Positions 7,626-16,421 of a stretch of 57,458 bases of DNA are shown here, piece after piece. The first letter of the stretch is position 1, and each line of letters opens with the position of its first letter. The DNA is taken from NCBI RefSeq assembly GCF_002929505.1, contig NZ_PJJL01000054.1, positions 2,284-59,741 of the forward strand, written 5' to 3'. The stretch comes from Cryobacterium sp. Y57 (GTDB lineage: Bacteria > Actinomycetota > Actinomycetes > Actinomycetales > Microbacteriaceae). A model generated the notes under the pieces. The model searched no databases. It saw only the letters and a program-made list of their open reading frames with translations, and was not told the DNA's origin. The translations under genes and the position numbers were made by a program.

Positions 7626-8993
7626 GTGAGCCACCCCGCCGTTATCAACCCCGCCACCGGCGAGACCATCAAGACGTATCCACAAATTTCGGGTGATGAA
7701 CTCGAGCAGGTCATCACATCGGCAGATAAGGCCCACGTCGGCTGGTCACGGTCGTCCTCGACCGCCGAGCGGGCCGCCCTCCTACGCCGGGTCGGTGATT
7801 TGCATGAGGAGCGTCGCGACGAGCTGGCGGCCATGATCGTGCGCGAGATGGGAAAGCCTGTCGATCAAGCGCTCGGTGAGGTCGACTACGCAGCCGACAT
7901 CTACCGGTATTACGCCGAGAACGCGCAGGAATTTCTGAAGGACGAACCAATCACCCTGCGCGGCGGCGAGGGTTCCGCCTTCATGCGCTCCACATCGCTC
8001 GGTGTACTGATCGGTGTCATGCCGTGGAATTTTCCGTACTACCAGGTGGCGCGCTTCGCCGCCCCGAACCTCATGACCGGCAACACGATCATCCTCAAGC
8101 ATGCGTCGCAGTGCCCGGAGTCGGCCGCGGCGATTGAGCAAATCTTTCACGACGCAGGCTTTCCGGCTGGCGCCTATACCAATGTGTACGCGGACAGCGA
8201 GCAGGTCGCCACGATCATCGCCGACCCGCGGATACAGGGCGTCTCCCTCACCGGTTCGGAGGGCGCCGGCGCGGCCGTTGCCGAGGTCGCCGGTCGTCAC
8301 CTCAAGAAGGTCGTGCTGGAACTGGGCGGATCAGACCCGTTCATTTTGCTGAGCACCGACGATATGGCTGCCGCAGTGGATGCCGCCGTTGCCGGTCGCC
8401 TCCGCAATGGCGGGCAGGCCTGCGACGCCGCCAAGCGATTCATTGTGATCGATGAACTTTACGATGAGTTCACGGAGAAGTTCACCGCCGCAATTCTGGC
8501 GTGCTCTCCCAGCGACCCGACCGTCCCCGGGGCAGACTACGGACCCATCTCGTCCCTCGCCGCGGCCGAGCATCTCGAGGAGCAGGTCGAACGCGCAGTC
8601 GCGCAGGGAGCGACCCTGGCGACCACGGGCAAACGGTCGACCACCTTCTACCCCTCGGCCGTGCTCACCGACGTCACGCCAGACAACGACACGTACCATG
8701 AGGAGTTTTTCGGCCCCGTGGCATTCGTCTACCGGGCGGCCTCCGAGGATGACGCCGTCACCATAGCGAACGACACTCCCTTCGGGCTGGGCTCCTACCT
8801 GTTCACGACCGATCCCGAGCAGGCACTGCGAGTTGCCGACCGCATCGAAGCCGGCATGGTCTTCGTCAACCTCGTCGACGCCGGCAGCGCAGAGCTACCG
8901 TTCGGCGGTGTGAAAAGAAGCGGCTTCGGGCGCGAACTCGGACGCTACGGTGCCAGCGAATTCGTCAACAAGAAGCTCATCCGCATCGGCTGA
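7626..8993 (+). CDS. aldehyde dehydrogenase, succinate-semialdehyde dehydrogenase-like
   Basis: A 455-residue NAD(P)-dependent aldehyde dehydrogenase. It has the nucleotide-binding and substrate signature MPWNFPYYQ, the catalytic Glu in VLELGGSDPF and the catalytic Cys in NGGQACDAAKRF. The AAKRF context and the FGGVKRSGFGRELG end match the GabD/Sad branch that oxidises succinate semialdehyde to succinate. This is why that substrate is proposed, though related short-chain aldehydes are possible. The GTG start at 7626 is fixed by a very strong ribosome binding site, AAAGGAGGT at 7612-7620, 5 bases upstream. It is monocistronic and convergent with the acyl-CoA ligase gene. Confidence 0.88.
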   Translation: MSHPAVINPATGETIKTYPQISGDELEQVITSADKAHVGWSRSSSTAERAALLRRVGDLHEERRDELAAMIVREMGKPVDQALGEVDYAADIYRYYAENAQEFLKDEPITLRGGEGSAFMRSTSLGVLIGVMPWNFPYYQVARFAAPNLMTGNTIILKHASQCPESAAAIEQIFHDAGFPAGAYTNVYADSEQVATIIADPRIQGVSLTGSEGAGAAVAEVAGRHLKKVVLELGGSDPFILLSTDDMAAAVDAAVAGRLRNGGQACDAAKRFIVIDELYDEFTEKFTAAILACSPSDPTVPGADYGPISSLAAAEHLEEQVERAVAQGATLATTGKRSTTFYPSAVLTDVTPDNDTYHEEFFGPVAFVYRAASEDDAVTIANDTPFGLGSYLFTTDPEQALRVADRIEAGMVFVNLVDAGSAELPFGGVKRSGFGRELGRYGASEFVNKKLIRIG

Positions 8994-9005
8994 GCATCGC
9001 CGAAC

Positions 9006-9042
9006 TCGGCGGCCGATGTGGCGATTGCCGTGTGGCCGCCGA
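9006..9042. terminator. inverted repeat between convergent genes
   Basis: A perfect 9-bp inverted repeat, TCGGCGGCC (9006-9014) and GGCCGCCGA (9034-9042), with a 19-base loop. It lies 12 bases after the aldehyde dehydrogenase stop and upstream of the convergent ligase stop. There is no T-run. It is plausible as a bidirectional terminator. Confidence 0.4.
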
Positions 9043-9120
9043 CCTAGGGGCGACAGCGACACCAGACCGCAGGCAGATCCGTCACGAGCCCGCCACAGCG
9101 GGCCGTCGGGGGCGTGGTGG

Positions 9121-10713
9121 CTAAACCGCGGCCGCACGTTCCCGTGCGCGCAGGTCCTTGCGTAGGATCTTGCCGGAGGCCGACTTCGGAATCAGCTCGA
9201 TGAACTCCACCGCACGCACCTTCTTGTGTGGGGCGACCCGATCGCTGACAAAGGCCATGACCTCCTCGGCCGTGACCGCAGACTCAGCCACGGTGACGAC
9301 GAAGGCCTTCGGTATCTCCTGGCCGTCGGCATCCGCTGCACCGATCACGGCCGCATCCGCGATCTGCGGGTGGGTGAGCAGCAACGCCTCGAGTTCGGCC
9401 GGCGCTATCTGGTAGCCCTTGTACTTGATCAGTTCCTTGCTGCGGTCGACGATGGTCACCTCGCCGAACGCGTTCACCGTGGCAATGTCGCCGGTGTGCA
9501 GAAACCCGTCGGCGTCGATGGTCTCGCGGGTGGCCTGCTCGTTATTGAGATAGCCGAGCATCACGTTCGGGCCGCGTACCAGCAGTTCACCCCGTTCGCT
9601 GACCCCGCTCGTGGGAGCGTCGATCTCTGCCCCGGTCTCAGTCGAGACGAGCTTGCAGTCCATGTTCGGCACCGTCACACCCACCGAGGCGCGCGACAGG
9701 TGCGGAGCATCGATCGGAATCAGGTGACTCACCGGGCTCACCTCCGTCATGCCGTAGCCCTGCAGAATGCGACAGTCCAGCCGGGCGGCGACGGCCGCGG
9801 CCAGGGCACCGTCGAGCGGCGCGGCCCCGGAGAGAATGGTGTGCACGCTTGATAGGTCATATTTTTCGACCAGCGGATGCTTCGCCACGGCCACCGCGAT
9901 GGGCGGCGCGATAAAGACGTAGCTGCAGCGATGGTCCTGGATCATGCGCAGAAATTCGACGAAGTCGAACTTGGCCATGGTGACGAGGGAGGCCCGCTGT
10001 TTGAAGGCGAGATTGAGCAGAACCGTCATTCCATAGATGTGGTAGAACGGCAGCAGCGCGAGCACCTTGTCCTCCGGAACGACGCCGATCAGGTCGCGCG
10101 CCTGCTGCACGTTCGCGATGAGGTTGCGGTGGCTGAGCCTGACGCCCTTGGGCGCTGCGGTCGTGCCAGAGGAGTAGGGCAGAACGGCCACGTGCGTGGC
10201 CGGGTCGATGGTCACGGCCGGCGCGGGGGCATCCGTTGCCAGCAGATCAGCGAGCGACAGATGCCCTGCCTCGCCATCGATGACCACGATGCGCTCGTCT
10301 GGAATGCCCGACGCGTGCGCCGCCGCCTTGGCGCCCGGTAACAGCGGCGAGACAGTGATCAGCCAGGTGGCGACGGAGTCGTGGAGCTGGCGATGGATGT
10401 CGTCGGGGGTGTAGAGCGAGTTGATGGTGGTGACGGTGGCGCCCGCGCGCAGGATGCCGTGGAAGACGGCCGTGAATTGCGGCGTGTTCGGGCAGAGCAG
10501 GCCCACTACCGTGCCGGGGCCGACGCCGTCAGCGGCAAGAGCCCCAGCCACCCGGGTGATCTGGTCGACCAGAGCACGATAGCTGAGCTCCGCTCCGCCG
10601 ACACCGTCGATGACGGCGGTGCGATCGAGTTCGGCCTCGCTCAAATCGTCGAACAGGTACTCGAAAATGCTGACATCGGGAATCTCAACGGGAGCGTAGG
10701 GGCTCGTGAACAC
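9121..10713 (-). CDS. AMP-dependent acyl-CoA ligase, 4-coumarate--CoA ligase family
   Basis: A 530-residue adenylate-forming enzyme. It carries the P-loop-like motif YSSGTTAAPKGVRLSHRN, GYGMTEVSP (A5), the hinge region LIKYKGYQIAPAELEALL, and the catalytic Lys near the end in PKSASGKILRKDLR. It activates a carboxylic acid with ATP and CoA. The YSSGTT and TEVSP signatures place it with 4-coumarate/medium-chain acyl ligases, but the substrate is unknown. The longest open frame starts at 10794, but GTG 10713 is the better start: GAAGGAG sits 7 bases upstream and the protein then begins MFTSPYAPVEIP, as in relatives. It is divergent from the phosphonate operon, sharing a 195-bp region with the Pho box. 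Confidence 0.88.
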   Translation of the reverse strand: MFTSPYAPVEIPDVSIFEYLFDDLSEAELDRTAVIDGVGGAELSYRALVDQITRVAGALAADGVGPGTVVGLLCPNTPQFTAVFHGILRAGATVTTINSLYTPDDIHRQLHDSVATWLITVSPLLPGAKAAAHASGIPDERIVVIDGEAGHLSLADLLATDAPAPAVTIDPATHVAVLPYSSGTTAAPKGVRLSHRNLIANVQQARDLIGVVPEDKVLALLPFYHIYGMTVLLNLAFKQRASLVTMAKFDFVEFLRMIQDHRCSYVFIAPPIAVAVAKHPLVEKYDLSSVHTILSGAAPLDGALAAAVAARLDCRILQGYGMTEVSPVSHLIPIDAPHLSRASVGVTVPNMDCKLVSTETGAEIDAPTSGVSERGELLVRGPNVMLGYLNNEQATRETIDADGFLHTGDIATVNAFGEVTIVDRSKELIKYKGYQIAPAELEALLLTHPQIADAAVIGAADADGQEIPKAFVVTVAESAVTAEEVMAFVSDRVAPHKKVRAVEFIELIPKSASGKILRKDLRARERAAAV

Positions 10714-10798
10714 AGGGATCTCCTTCGATCGGATGTGGCTTGCCCACGGTACCGCCCCGTGCTGGGGCGAAACTGTGCATATGACCACAGTCACGCGC

Positions 10799-10838
10799 GT
10801 TCACTTGCCGCTGCCCGTTCACCTGCTGGTCACCCGGC
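10799..10838 (+). promoter_or_regulatory. Pho box (PhoP-type direct repeats) upstream of phnD
   Basis: Three 11-bp units match the streptomycete PhoP direct-repeat consensus G(G/T)TCAYYYR(G/C)G at 10 of 11 positions each: GTTCACTTGCC (10799-10809), GTTCACCTGCT (10817-10827) and GGTCACCCGGC (10828-10838). The last two abut, as required for a core box. The site ends about 70 bases before the phnD start, a normal place for an activator of a phosphate-starvation gene. It could also influence the divergent acyl-CoA ligase gene. Confidence 0.72.
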
Positions 10839-10908
10839 GCACCATCGTTGTTGGCACGACCTCCTTAACGTGACTAGACGTAATGGCTTCGATTTAGGAA
10901 GGTTTCAC

Positions 10909-11862
10909 GTGGCAATCCGCAGCGCCTTTTCCCGCACCTCTACTCGGACCGGCACGACGGTGCTCGCGGCCGGTGCCGCCGCTCTGCTCCTGTTCAGCCT
11001 CACCTCCTGCTCAGCGGACACCGCCGACGCAGCCGGCAACGACGCAGCCGGCGCACGCTACGCCGTCGATGAGAACACCCTTGTCTTCGGAGTGGTTCCG
11101 GACTCCGTCGATACGCAGACCAACTACCAGCCGCTGATGGACTACATCGAGCAGGAGACCGGAAAGAACGTGGAGTATCACGAGTCCACCGACTATGCCG
11201 CGCTGATCGAGGCGGCGATCGCCGGCAAGATCGACGTAGCCTCGTTCTCCGGCTTCACCTACATCACCGCCACCAACAACGGTGCGGCCATCACCCCGAT
11301 CTCCTCGATCGTGACGACCGAGGGTGAGGCGCCCGGGTACTACTCCCAGGCTATCGTGCCCGTTGAGAGCAACATTTCATCACTCGAGGAATTCGCCGGC
11401 AAGAAGGTCTGCTTCGTCGACCCGTCCTCGACCAGCGGTTACCTGTTTCCCTCCTATAACCTGCTCGAAGCTGGCGTCGACCCGGTGTCCGACGTGACCC
11501 CGGTGTTCGCGGGCAAGCACGACGTCAGCGTGCAGAAGGTGGGCGAAGAAAAGGAATGCGACGTCGGCTTCGCCGAAGACAGCGAGGTCGCCAAAAGTGA
11601 CAGGGTGAAGGTCATCGCTGAGACCCTGGTTCCCGGTGCGCCCATTGTTGTCTCTGACACCCTCCCCGCCGAGCTGAAGACCCAACTCACCGAGGTGCTC
11701 GGTGAGGTCACCATCGACGACATCATCGCCTCGGGCGTGACGAGCGCCGATACGCAAGCCTTCCGCGACACGTTCTTTGCCACCGAGCCGGTGGATGACC
11801 AGTATTACGACACCATTCGCGACATTTGCGTGAAGACGTCGGCCTCGCAGTGCCAGGGCTGA
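10909..11862 (+). CDS. phnD: phosphonate ABC transporter substrate-binding lipoprotein
   Basis: A 317-residue lipoprotein with a signal peptide (RTSTRTG, then a hydrophobic core) and a lipobox LTSC giving lipidated Cys34. The mature part matches PhnD/PtxB-type binding proteins: TLVFGVVPDSVDTQTNYQPLMDYIEQ, CFVDPSSTSGYLFPSYNL and the DVGFAEDSEV region. It binds phosphonate or a related phosphorus oxyanion outside the membrane and hands it to PhnE. An open frame runs far upstream to 10381, but the real start is GTG 10909: AGGAAGG lies about 6 bases upstream and the signal peptide follows at once. A Pho box lies upstream, so induction by phosphate limitation is expected. Confidence 0.93.
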   Translation: MAIRSAFSRTSTRTGTTVLAAGAAALLLFSLTSCSADTADAAGNDAAGARYAVDENTLVFGVVPDSVDTQTNYQPLMDYIEQETGKNVEYHESTDYAALIEAAIAGKIDVASFSGFTYITATNNGAAITPISSIVTTEGEAPGYYSQAIVPVESNISSLEEFAGKKVCFVDPSSTSGYLFPSYNLLEAGVDPVSDVTPVFAGKHDVSVQKVGEEKECDVGFAEDSEVAKSDRVKVIAETLVPGAPIVVSDTLPAELKTQLTEVLGEVTIDDIIASGVTSADTQAFRDTFFATEPVDDQYYDTIRDICVKTSASQCQG

Positions 11863-11876
11863 CCCAGCCTCCACAA

Positions 11877-11917
11877 GCGATCACCGGTCCCGCCGTCGCG
11901 GCGGGACCGGTGATCGC
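11877..11917 (+). promoter_or_regulatory. perfect 18-bp hairpin between phnD and phnC
   Basis: GCGATCACCGGTCCCGCC (11877-11894) is the exact reverse complement of 11900-11917, with a 5-base loop GTCGC. It begins 15 bases after the phnD stop. No T-run follows, so it is better read as an RNA-stabilising or attenuating stem that keeps binding-protein mRNA more abundant than transporter mRNA. The right arm overlaps the likely phnC start region, so the stem may also hide that start. Confidence 0.7.
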
Positions 11918-12782
11918 TGTGCGCGATATCACCAAGACCTTCGGCGAGACAACAGCCCTCCATGACGTGTCGCTCACGATCGCTCGCGGTGAAATCGTGG
12001 TTTTGCTCGGACTGTCGGGCTCGGGAAAGTCGACCCTGTTGCGACACCTCGATGGTCTGGACCGGCCGGATACCGGCACAGTGACCGTGCTGGATGCTCC
12101 GGTATCGCGGCTGCACGGACGGCCGCTGCGCGCGCTCCGCGGTCAGGTCGGCTTTGTCTTTCAGCAGTTCGAGCTGGTGGGGCCACTCACTGTACTCGAA
12201 AACGTGCTGGCCGGAGCGCTATTCCAGATGCGCGGCCCGCGACTCGGCCTTTGGGGCTACCGCCGCGAGCTCAAGCTGGCCGCGCTCGGTCACCTCGACC
12301 GCGTCGGCCTGCTCACCCACGCCTATCAGCGCGCGGACACCCTCTCCGGCGGGCAGCAACAGCGGGTCGGTATCGCCCGGGCGCTCATGCAGAATCCACG
12401 TATTCTGCTCGCCGACGAACCGGTGGCCTCCCTCGACCCGGAATCAAGTGCCCAGGTCATGGCACTCATTCGGGAGATCGCCATCGACAGTGGCCTCACC
12501 GTGGTGTGCAGCCTGCATCAGGTCGACCTTGCGCTGTCCTGGGGCGATCGCATCGTCGGTCTCCGCCGTGGCGAAGTCGTGCTCGACACCGCCACCCAAG
12601 GACTGTCCAAGCAGAACATGATGGAGATCTACGGCCGGGTCACTACGTCGACCGCCGAGCTCGGCGCGATCGACACCGAACTGGGAACCGCGCCCGATGA
12701 GCCCGATGAGCAGGGTGAGCCCGATGAGCAGGGCGAACTCGACCTGCAGACTTTCAGCTCGGCGCGGGATAACCGCCGGTGA
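11910..12782 (+). CDS. phnC: phosphonate ABC transporter ATP-binding protein
   Basis: About 290 residues. Motifs: Walker A GLSGSGKSTLLRHLDGL, Q-loop FVFQQFELV, signature LSGGQQQRVGIARALM, Walker B ILLADEPVASLDP and H-loop in CSLHQVDLA. These are typical of PhnC. The start is uncertain: the frame is open from TTG 11826, with GTG at 11850, 11910 and 11919. I prefer 11910, because family proteins begin about here and the segment before it is a perfect palindrome rather than protein-like sequence. The C-terminus has an acidic tail made by a short duplication (DEPDEQGEPDEQGELD) not usual in the family. The gene overlaps phnE by 4 bases (GTGA). Confidence 0.88.
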   Translation: MIAVRDITKTFGETTALHDVSLTIARGEIVVLLGLSGSGKSTLLRHLDGLDRPDTGTVTVLDAPVSRLHGRPLRALRGQVGFVFQQFELVGPLTVLENVLAGALFQMRGPRLGLWGYRRELKLAALGHLDRVGLLTHAYQRADTLSGGQQQRVGIARALMQNPRILLADEPVASLDPESSAQVMALIREIAIDSGLTVVCSLHQVDLALSWGDRIVGLRRGEVVLDTATQGLSKQNMMEIYGRVTTSTAELGAIDTELGTAPDEPDEQGEPDEQGELDLQTFSSARDNRR

Positions 12783-14473
12783 CGCTCACGCTCGAACGCC
12801 CACAGCCCGGTCAAGCCGATGCCGTCGCATTGACCCCGCGCCGCTCGCAGCGCCGAGCCCGCCCGGAAAAAGTCGCGGCCGGACTGACCCTGGGTGTGCT
12901 CGTGACAGCATCCGTTGTGTCCTTGATCAGCGTGGATATCTCGTTGCCGCACATAATAGCGAGCTGGTCGAACGCCACCCGGTTCTTTGATCGGGTCGGG
13001 GTCATCAGCTTTCCCGCGCCGGGCGAATTGCTCTACCTGACCGCTCTCACCGTGGGCCTCGTGCTGCTCGGCACCCTGTTTGCCGCAGTCTTCTCCGTGC
13101 CGCTGGCCTGGCTCGCGGCCGCCAACACGTCGCCCGGGCGCGGATGGATGGTGTTCGCCCGTTTTTTGGGCGTAGCGATTCGGGCGGTGCCCGACGTGGT
13201 GCTGGCGATGGTCTTTGTGCTCATGTTCTCCCTGGGGACTCTGCCAGGAATCCTCGCCATCGGCATCCATTCGATCGGAATGATCAGCAAGATGTTCGCC
13301 GACGCGATCGAGCAGATCGATGACGGGCCCCGGTTGGCCATTCGCGCTGCGGGCGCAACCCGGCTGCAGGAATTCTTCTCGGGTGTGCTGCCGCAGGTGC
13401 TGCCGTCCTGGGTCGCCACGGTGCTGCACCGCAACGACATCAACCTGCGCGGCTCGGTCATTCTCGGATACGTGGGCGTGGCCGGGCTCGGCCTCGAGAT
13501 GTCCTACGCCTTCAAATCGCTCAACTATTCGCTCGGGCTCGGTATCGCCGTGGTGATCTTCGCGCTGTGCGTGGTCATGGAGATCGTGTCCAGCGCCGTG
13601 CGCACCGTCATGCTCGGCTTCGCGCCCACTCGCCACGGGATCGGAGACCGGCTACTGCGTCGTATCGGCGTCATCGGTGTGAGCGCAGATGCCTCGCGCC
13701 GTCCCTGGGCCTACGCCCGGATACGTAACGCGGTGTGGGGTGCGCTCGCCGCGCTGATCGTCATCGGTAGCATCTGGATCTGTGACATCAAATGGGGTGA
13801 CATCCTCACCTTCTGGTCCTACCTGCCCGAAACCGCAGCCAAGTTCTGGCCGCCGAGCTTTGGCTCTTATGACGCCCCGGTCATGCTGGCGGCTATGGGG
13901 GAAACCATCGCCATCGCGCTCGCGGCGACGATTCTCACGCTGCTGGCCTCGATCATGATCGGCTCCCTCGCGGCCCGCAACGTGGCGCCGAACCCGCGCG
14001 TCCGGGCCGGCTTTCGGCTCGTGCTCGTGACAATTCGCGGCATTCCCGAGATCATCCTGGCCATCGTGCTCATCGTCGTGACCGGCCTCGGTACCCAGGC
14101 CGGCACCATCGCGCTGGCCATCGGCGGTATCGGCCTGCTCGGCAAGCTGCTCGCCGACTCGCTTGAAGAAGTGCGGCCCGGCCCGGAGCAGGCGCTCAAG
14201 GCCGCCGGTGCCACCGGGCTGCAGGTCTACGCCGGTGCTACGGCGCCCCAGGGCATGAAGGCGCTGATCGGGCACAGTTTCTACATGCTGGACACCAATA
14301 TTCGCGCGGCCACCATACTCGGCCTGGTCGGCGGCGGCGGGGTCGGCTACTACCTCCTGAATGCCGGGCAGGGGTCGCGGTACGACCTGGTCACCACGAT
14401 CGTGCTGATGATTTTCGTGACGGTGGTCATGGTCGAAGGGCTGGCAGTGTGGATGCGGCGGGTGTTCCGATGA
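12779..14473 (+). CDS. phnE: phosphonate ABC transporter permease, two PhnE domains fused
   Basis: A 564-residue membrane protein, about twice the usual PhnE length. It contains two binding-protein-dependent permease domains in tandem. The first has the EAA-type loop near IEQIDDGPRLAIRAAGATRLQEF, the second near LEEVRPGPEQALKAAGATGLQVY. The repeats share ILGYVGVAGLG and ILGLVGGGGVG after the loop. One polypeptide can therefore form the whole membrane channel for PhnC and PhnD, instead of two PhnE copies. Overlaps of 4 bases at both ends show translational coupling with phnC and the oxidoreductase gene. Double-length PhnE proteins are known in actinobacteria. Confidence 0.92.
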   Translation: MTLTLERPQPGQADAVALTPRRSQRRARPEKVAAGLTLGVLVTASVVSLISVDISLPHIIASWSNATRFFDRVGVISFPAPGELLYLTALTVGLVLLGTLFAAVFSVPLAWLAAANTSPGRGWMVFARFLGVAIRAVPDVVLAMVFVLMFSLGTLPGILAIGIHSIGMISKMFADAIEQIDDGPRLAIRAAGATRLQEFFSGVLPQVLPSWVATVLHRNDINLRGSVILGYVGVAGLGLEMSYAFKSLNYSLGLGIAVVIFALCVVMEIVSSAVRTVMLGFAPTRHGIGDRLLRRIGVIGVSADASRRPWAYARIRNAVWGALAALIVIGSIWICDIKWGDILTFWSYLPETAAKFWPPSFGSYDAPVMLAAMGETIAIALAATILTLLASIMIGSLAARNVAPNPRVRAGFRLVLVTIRGIPEIILAIVLIVVTGLGTQAGTIALAIGGIGLLGKLLADSLEEVRPGPEQALKAAGATGLQVYAGATAPQGMKALIGHSFYMLDTNIRAATILGLVGGGGVGYYLLNAGQGSRYDLVTTIVLMIFVTVVMVEGLAVWMRRVFR

Positions 14474-15636
14474 CCCACTTCGACGTGGTCGTCGTCGGCA
14501 GCGGAATCGTCGGCCTCGGGCACGCGCTCGCCGCCATCGACCGAGGCCTGTCCGTGGTCGTCGTGGACCGAGCGGGAGCCATCGGCGGGGCATCCGTTCG
14601 AAATTTCGGACACCTGTGTTTCACCCCGCAGAGCGGCCTGGCCCGCGAATTCGCGCTGCGATCGCGCCCGCTGTGGCTGAAACTGGCAGCGGATGCCGGT
14701 GTCTGGCTGCGCGAGTCTGGCACGGTCGTCCTTGCCCGGCAGGATGACGAACTGGCCGTTCTGAACGAGCTGGCGCTCCAGCGGGGAACCGAGTCGCTCT
14801 TTGGTATTGGTCAACCCGACGTGGTGATGCTGAGCGCTGCCGAGGTCAGTGCTCGTGTGCCGCTCGCCCCCGGCACGGCACGGGGCGGGGCGATGCTTGC
14901 GTGGGATCTTCAGGTCAATCCGCGCCAGGCCGGAGGCGGTCTCGCTGCGTACCTGGCCAGTCGCGGCGTCGAATTTCGCTACCGAACCGCAGTGACGGCC
15001 GTGCGTGCCGGTCGGGTCACCACGACCCGGGAGTCGATCGATACCGGAACGGTCATCGTGGCAGTCAACCATGACATCGACCAGCTGTACCCGGAGGTCG
15101 CGGAGCGCGACGGCATCGTGCGCTGTGGCCTGGACATGCTGCGCGTCGACGCAGGCCTGCGCGCCCCCCTGCCCGCGCCGGTGCTGACCGGCTGGTCGCT
15201 TCTGCGCTACGGGGCCTTCTCTAGTCTGCCGGCCGCTGCTGTACTGGGCGACCGGTTGCGGCGAGAGTACCCGGCGCTGGCCGAACGTGATCTCAACCAG
15301 ATGTATACCCAGTTGCCCGACGGCTCGCTGATTGTGGGGGACACCCATTATCGCGGGGCGTCCGTTTCTCCATTCCAGGATGAGCATGCGTTCGAGCAAC
15401 TGCTGCAACTCACGCGTGAACTATTCGGCGTGACGCGCCCGCGCGTGCTGGAACGGTGGCAAGGCGTCTACGCCTCCGGGCGCGCCGACTTTCTCATCGA
15501 CCAGCCCGAACCCGGCGTTTATCTCGTCGCGGCAACCACCGGGATCGGTATGACGACCGGACTCGGTCTCGCTGAGCACGTCATTGCCACCGTGTGCGAT
15601 TCACCCATCTCCCTCACCCTGAAAGGCACCCCATGA
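14470..15636 (+). CDS. FAD-dependent amine oxidase, phosphonate-associated (TIGR03364-like)
   Basis: A 388-residue flavoenzyme of the DAO (amino acid oxidase) fold. It has the FAD-binding VVVVGSGIVGLGHALAAIDRG at the N-terminus, ASVRNFGHLCFTPQSG (a mark of the phosphonate-associated group) and a C-terminal FAD contact in YLVAATTGIGMTTGLGLAEHV. The start is ATG 14470, which overlaps the phnE stop as ATGA; an open frame extends only a little upstream. Family knowledge and the next gene suggest that it oxidatively deaminates an aminoethylphosphonate (2-aminoethylphosphonate, its N-methyl or 1-hydroxy form) to an aldehyde, replacing the transaminase PhnW, which is absent. The exact substrate is inference. 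Confidence 0.82.
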   Translation: MTHFDVVVVGSGIVGLGHALAAIDRGLSVVVVDRAGAIGGASVRNFGHLCFTPQSGLAREFALRSRPLWLKLAADAGVWLRESGTVVLARQDDELAVLNELALQRGTESLFGIGQPDVVMLSAAEVSARVPLAPGTARGGAMLAWDLQVNPRQAGGGLAAYLASRGVEFRYRTAVTAVRAGRVTTTRESIDTGTVIVAVNHDIDQLYPEVAERDGIVRCGLDMLRVDAGLRAPLPAPVLTGWSLLRYGAFSSLPAAAVLGDRLRREYPALAERDLNQMYTQLPDGSLIVGDTHYRGASVSPFQDEHAFEQLLQLTRELFGVTRPRVLERWQGVYASGRADFLIDQPEPGVYLVAATTGIGMTTGLGLAEHVIATVCDSPISLTLKGTP

Positions 15637-16421
15637 GCACCGCACCTCTTTCCCTTGATCGTGATCTTGAGCTGGACGATTTGGACACCGAAGACGTTGA
15701 CGTCGAGCTCGTCGTCTTCGACATGGCCGGCACCACCGTGACCGACGACGGACTGGTCGAGCGGGCGTTCATGCTCGCCGCCGAGCGCAGCGGATTGGCG
15801 GACACCGCCGATGAGCTCGCGGAAGCTGTCGAGTTCGTGCGCGAGACCATGGGGCAATCCAAACTCGATGTCTTTCGCGAACTGACCGACTCCGAAGAAG
15901 CGGCCGTCGCCGCGACGGCCGAGTTCGAAACCGCTTATGGTGAACTCGTCGAACAGGTCGGGGTGACGGCGATCGCGGGTGCGGCCGACCTGTTCCAGGA
16001 ACTGCGCGACGCCGGCGTGAAGGTGGCGCTGGTGACCGGATTCTCCCGAGCGACGCAGGACACCCTCATCGACTCACTCGGTTGGAACGACCTCATCGAC
16101 GTGAGCCTCTGCCCGGCCGAAGCCGGCCGTGGCCGCCCCTATCCCGATCTGCCGCTGACCGCGCTGCTGCGCACCGGGGCGTCGAGCGTTGCTGCCATGG
16201 TTGTCGTCGGCGACACCGCGAGCGACATGCTCTCCGGCCAGAGCGCCGGCGCCGGCCTGATCGTGGGAGTCCTGACCGGCACGCACGACACCGCCACCCT
16301 CGAAGACGCCGGGGCCGATGTCGTCATCGCGAGCGTCGCCGACCTCGCCGAACTGCTCGGCCTGCGTGAGGAGACGATCGAGTCGTCATGCCCGAACACG
16401 ATCCGGTCGCTGACCACATGA
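15633..16421 (+). CDS. phosphonatase-like HAD hydrolase (PhnX-like, TIGR03351-like)
   Basis: A 262-residue HAD-superfamily enzyme. The nucleophile motif is FDMAGTTVTDDG with Asp30, the D-x-AGT form shared with phosphonoacetaldehyde hydrolase. In the cap region MGQSKLDVFREL supplies Lys77, the likely Schiff-base lysine needed for C-P cleavage. VVVGDTASDM provides the acidic metal-binding motif. It should split phosphonoacetaldehyde, or the hydroxy analogue, into phosphate and an aldehyde. The first 24 residues (LDRDLELDDLDTEDVDVE) are unusually acidic and extra to the domain. ATGA overlaps link it to both neighbours. Known relatives are found with FAD oxidases and zinc dehydrogenases rather than PhnW, as here. 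Confidence 0.87.
   Translation: MSTAPLSLDRDLELDDLDTEDVDVELVVFDMAGTTVTDDGLVERAFMLAAERSGLADTADELAEAVEFVRETMGQSKLDVFRELTDSEEAAVAATAEFETAYGELVEQVGVTAIAGAADLFQELRDAGVKVALVTGFSRATQDTLIDSLGWNDLIDVSLCPAEAGRGRPYPDLPLTALLRTGASSVAAMVVVGDTASDMLSGQSAGAGLIVGVLTGTHDTATLEDAGADVVIASVADLAELLGLREETIESSCPNTIRSLTT

Noticed and set aside
10381..10908. N-terminal extension of the phnD open frame
   Set aside because: It runs antisense through the acyl-CoA ligase start and the Pho box; the signal peptide and Shine-Dalgarno at 10909 fix the true start.
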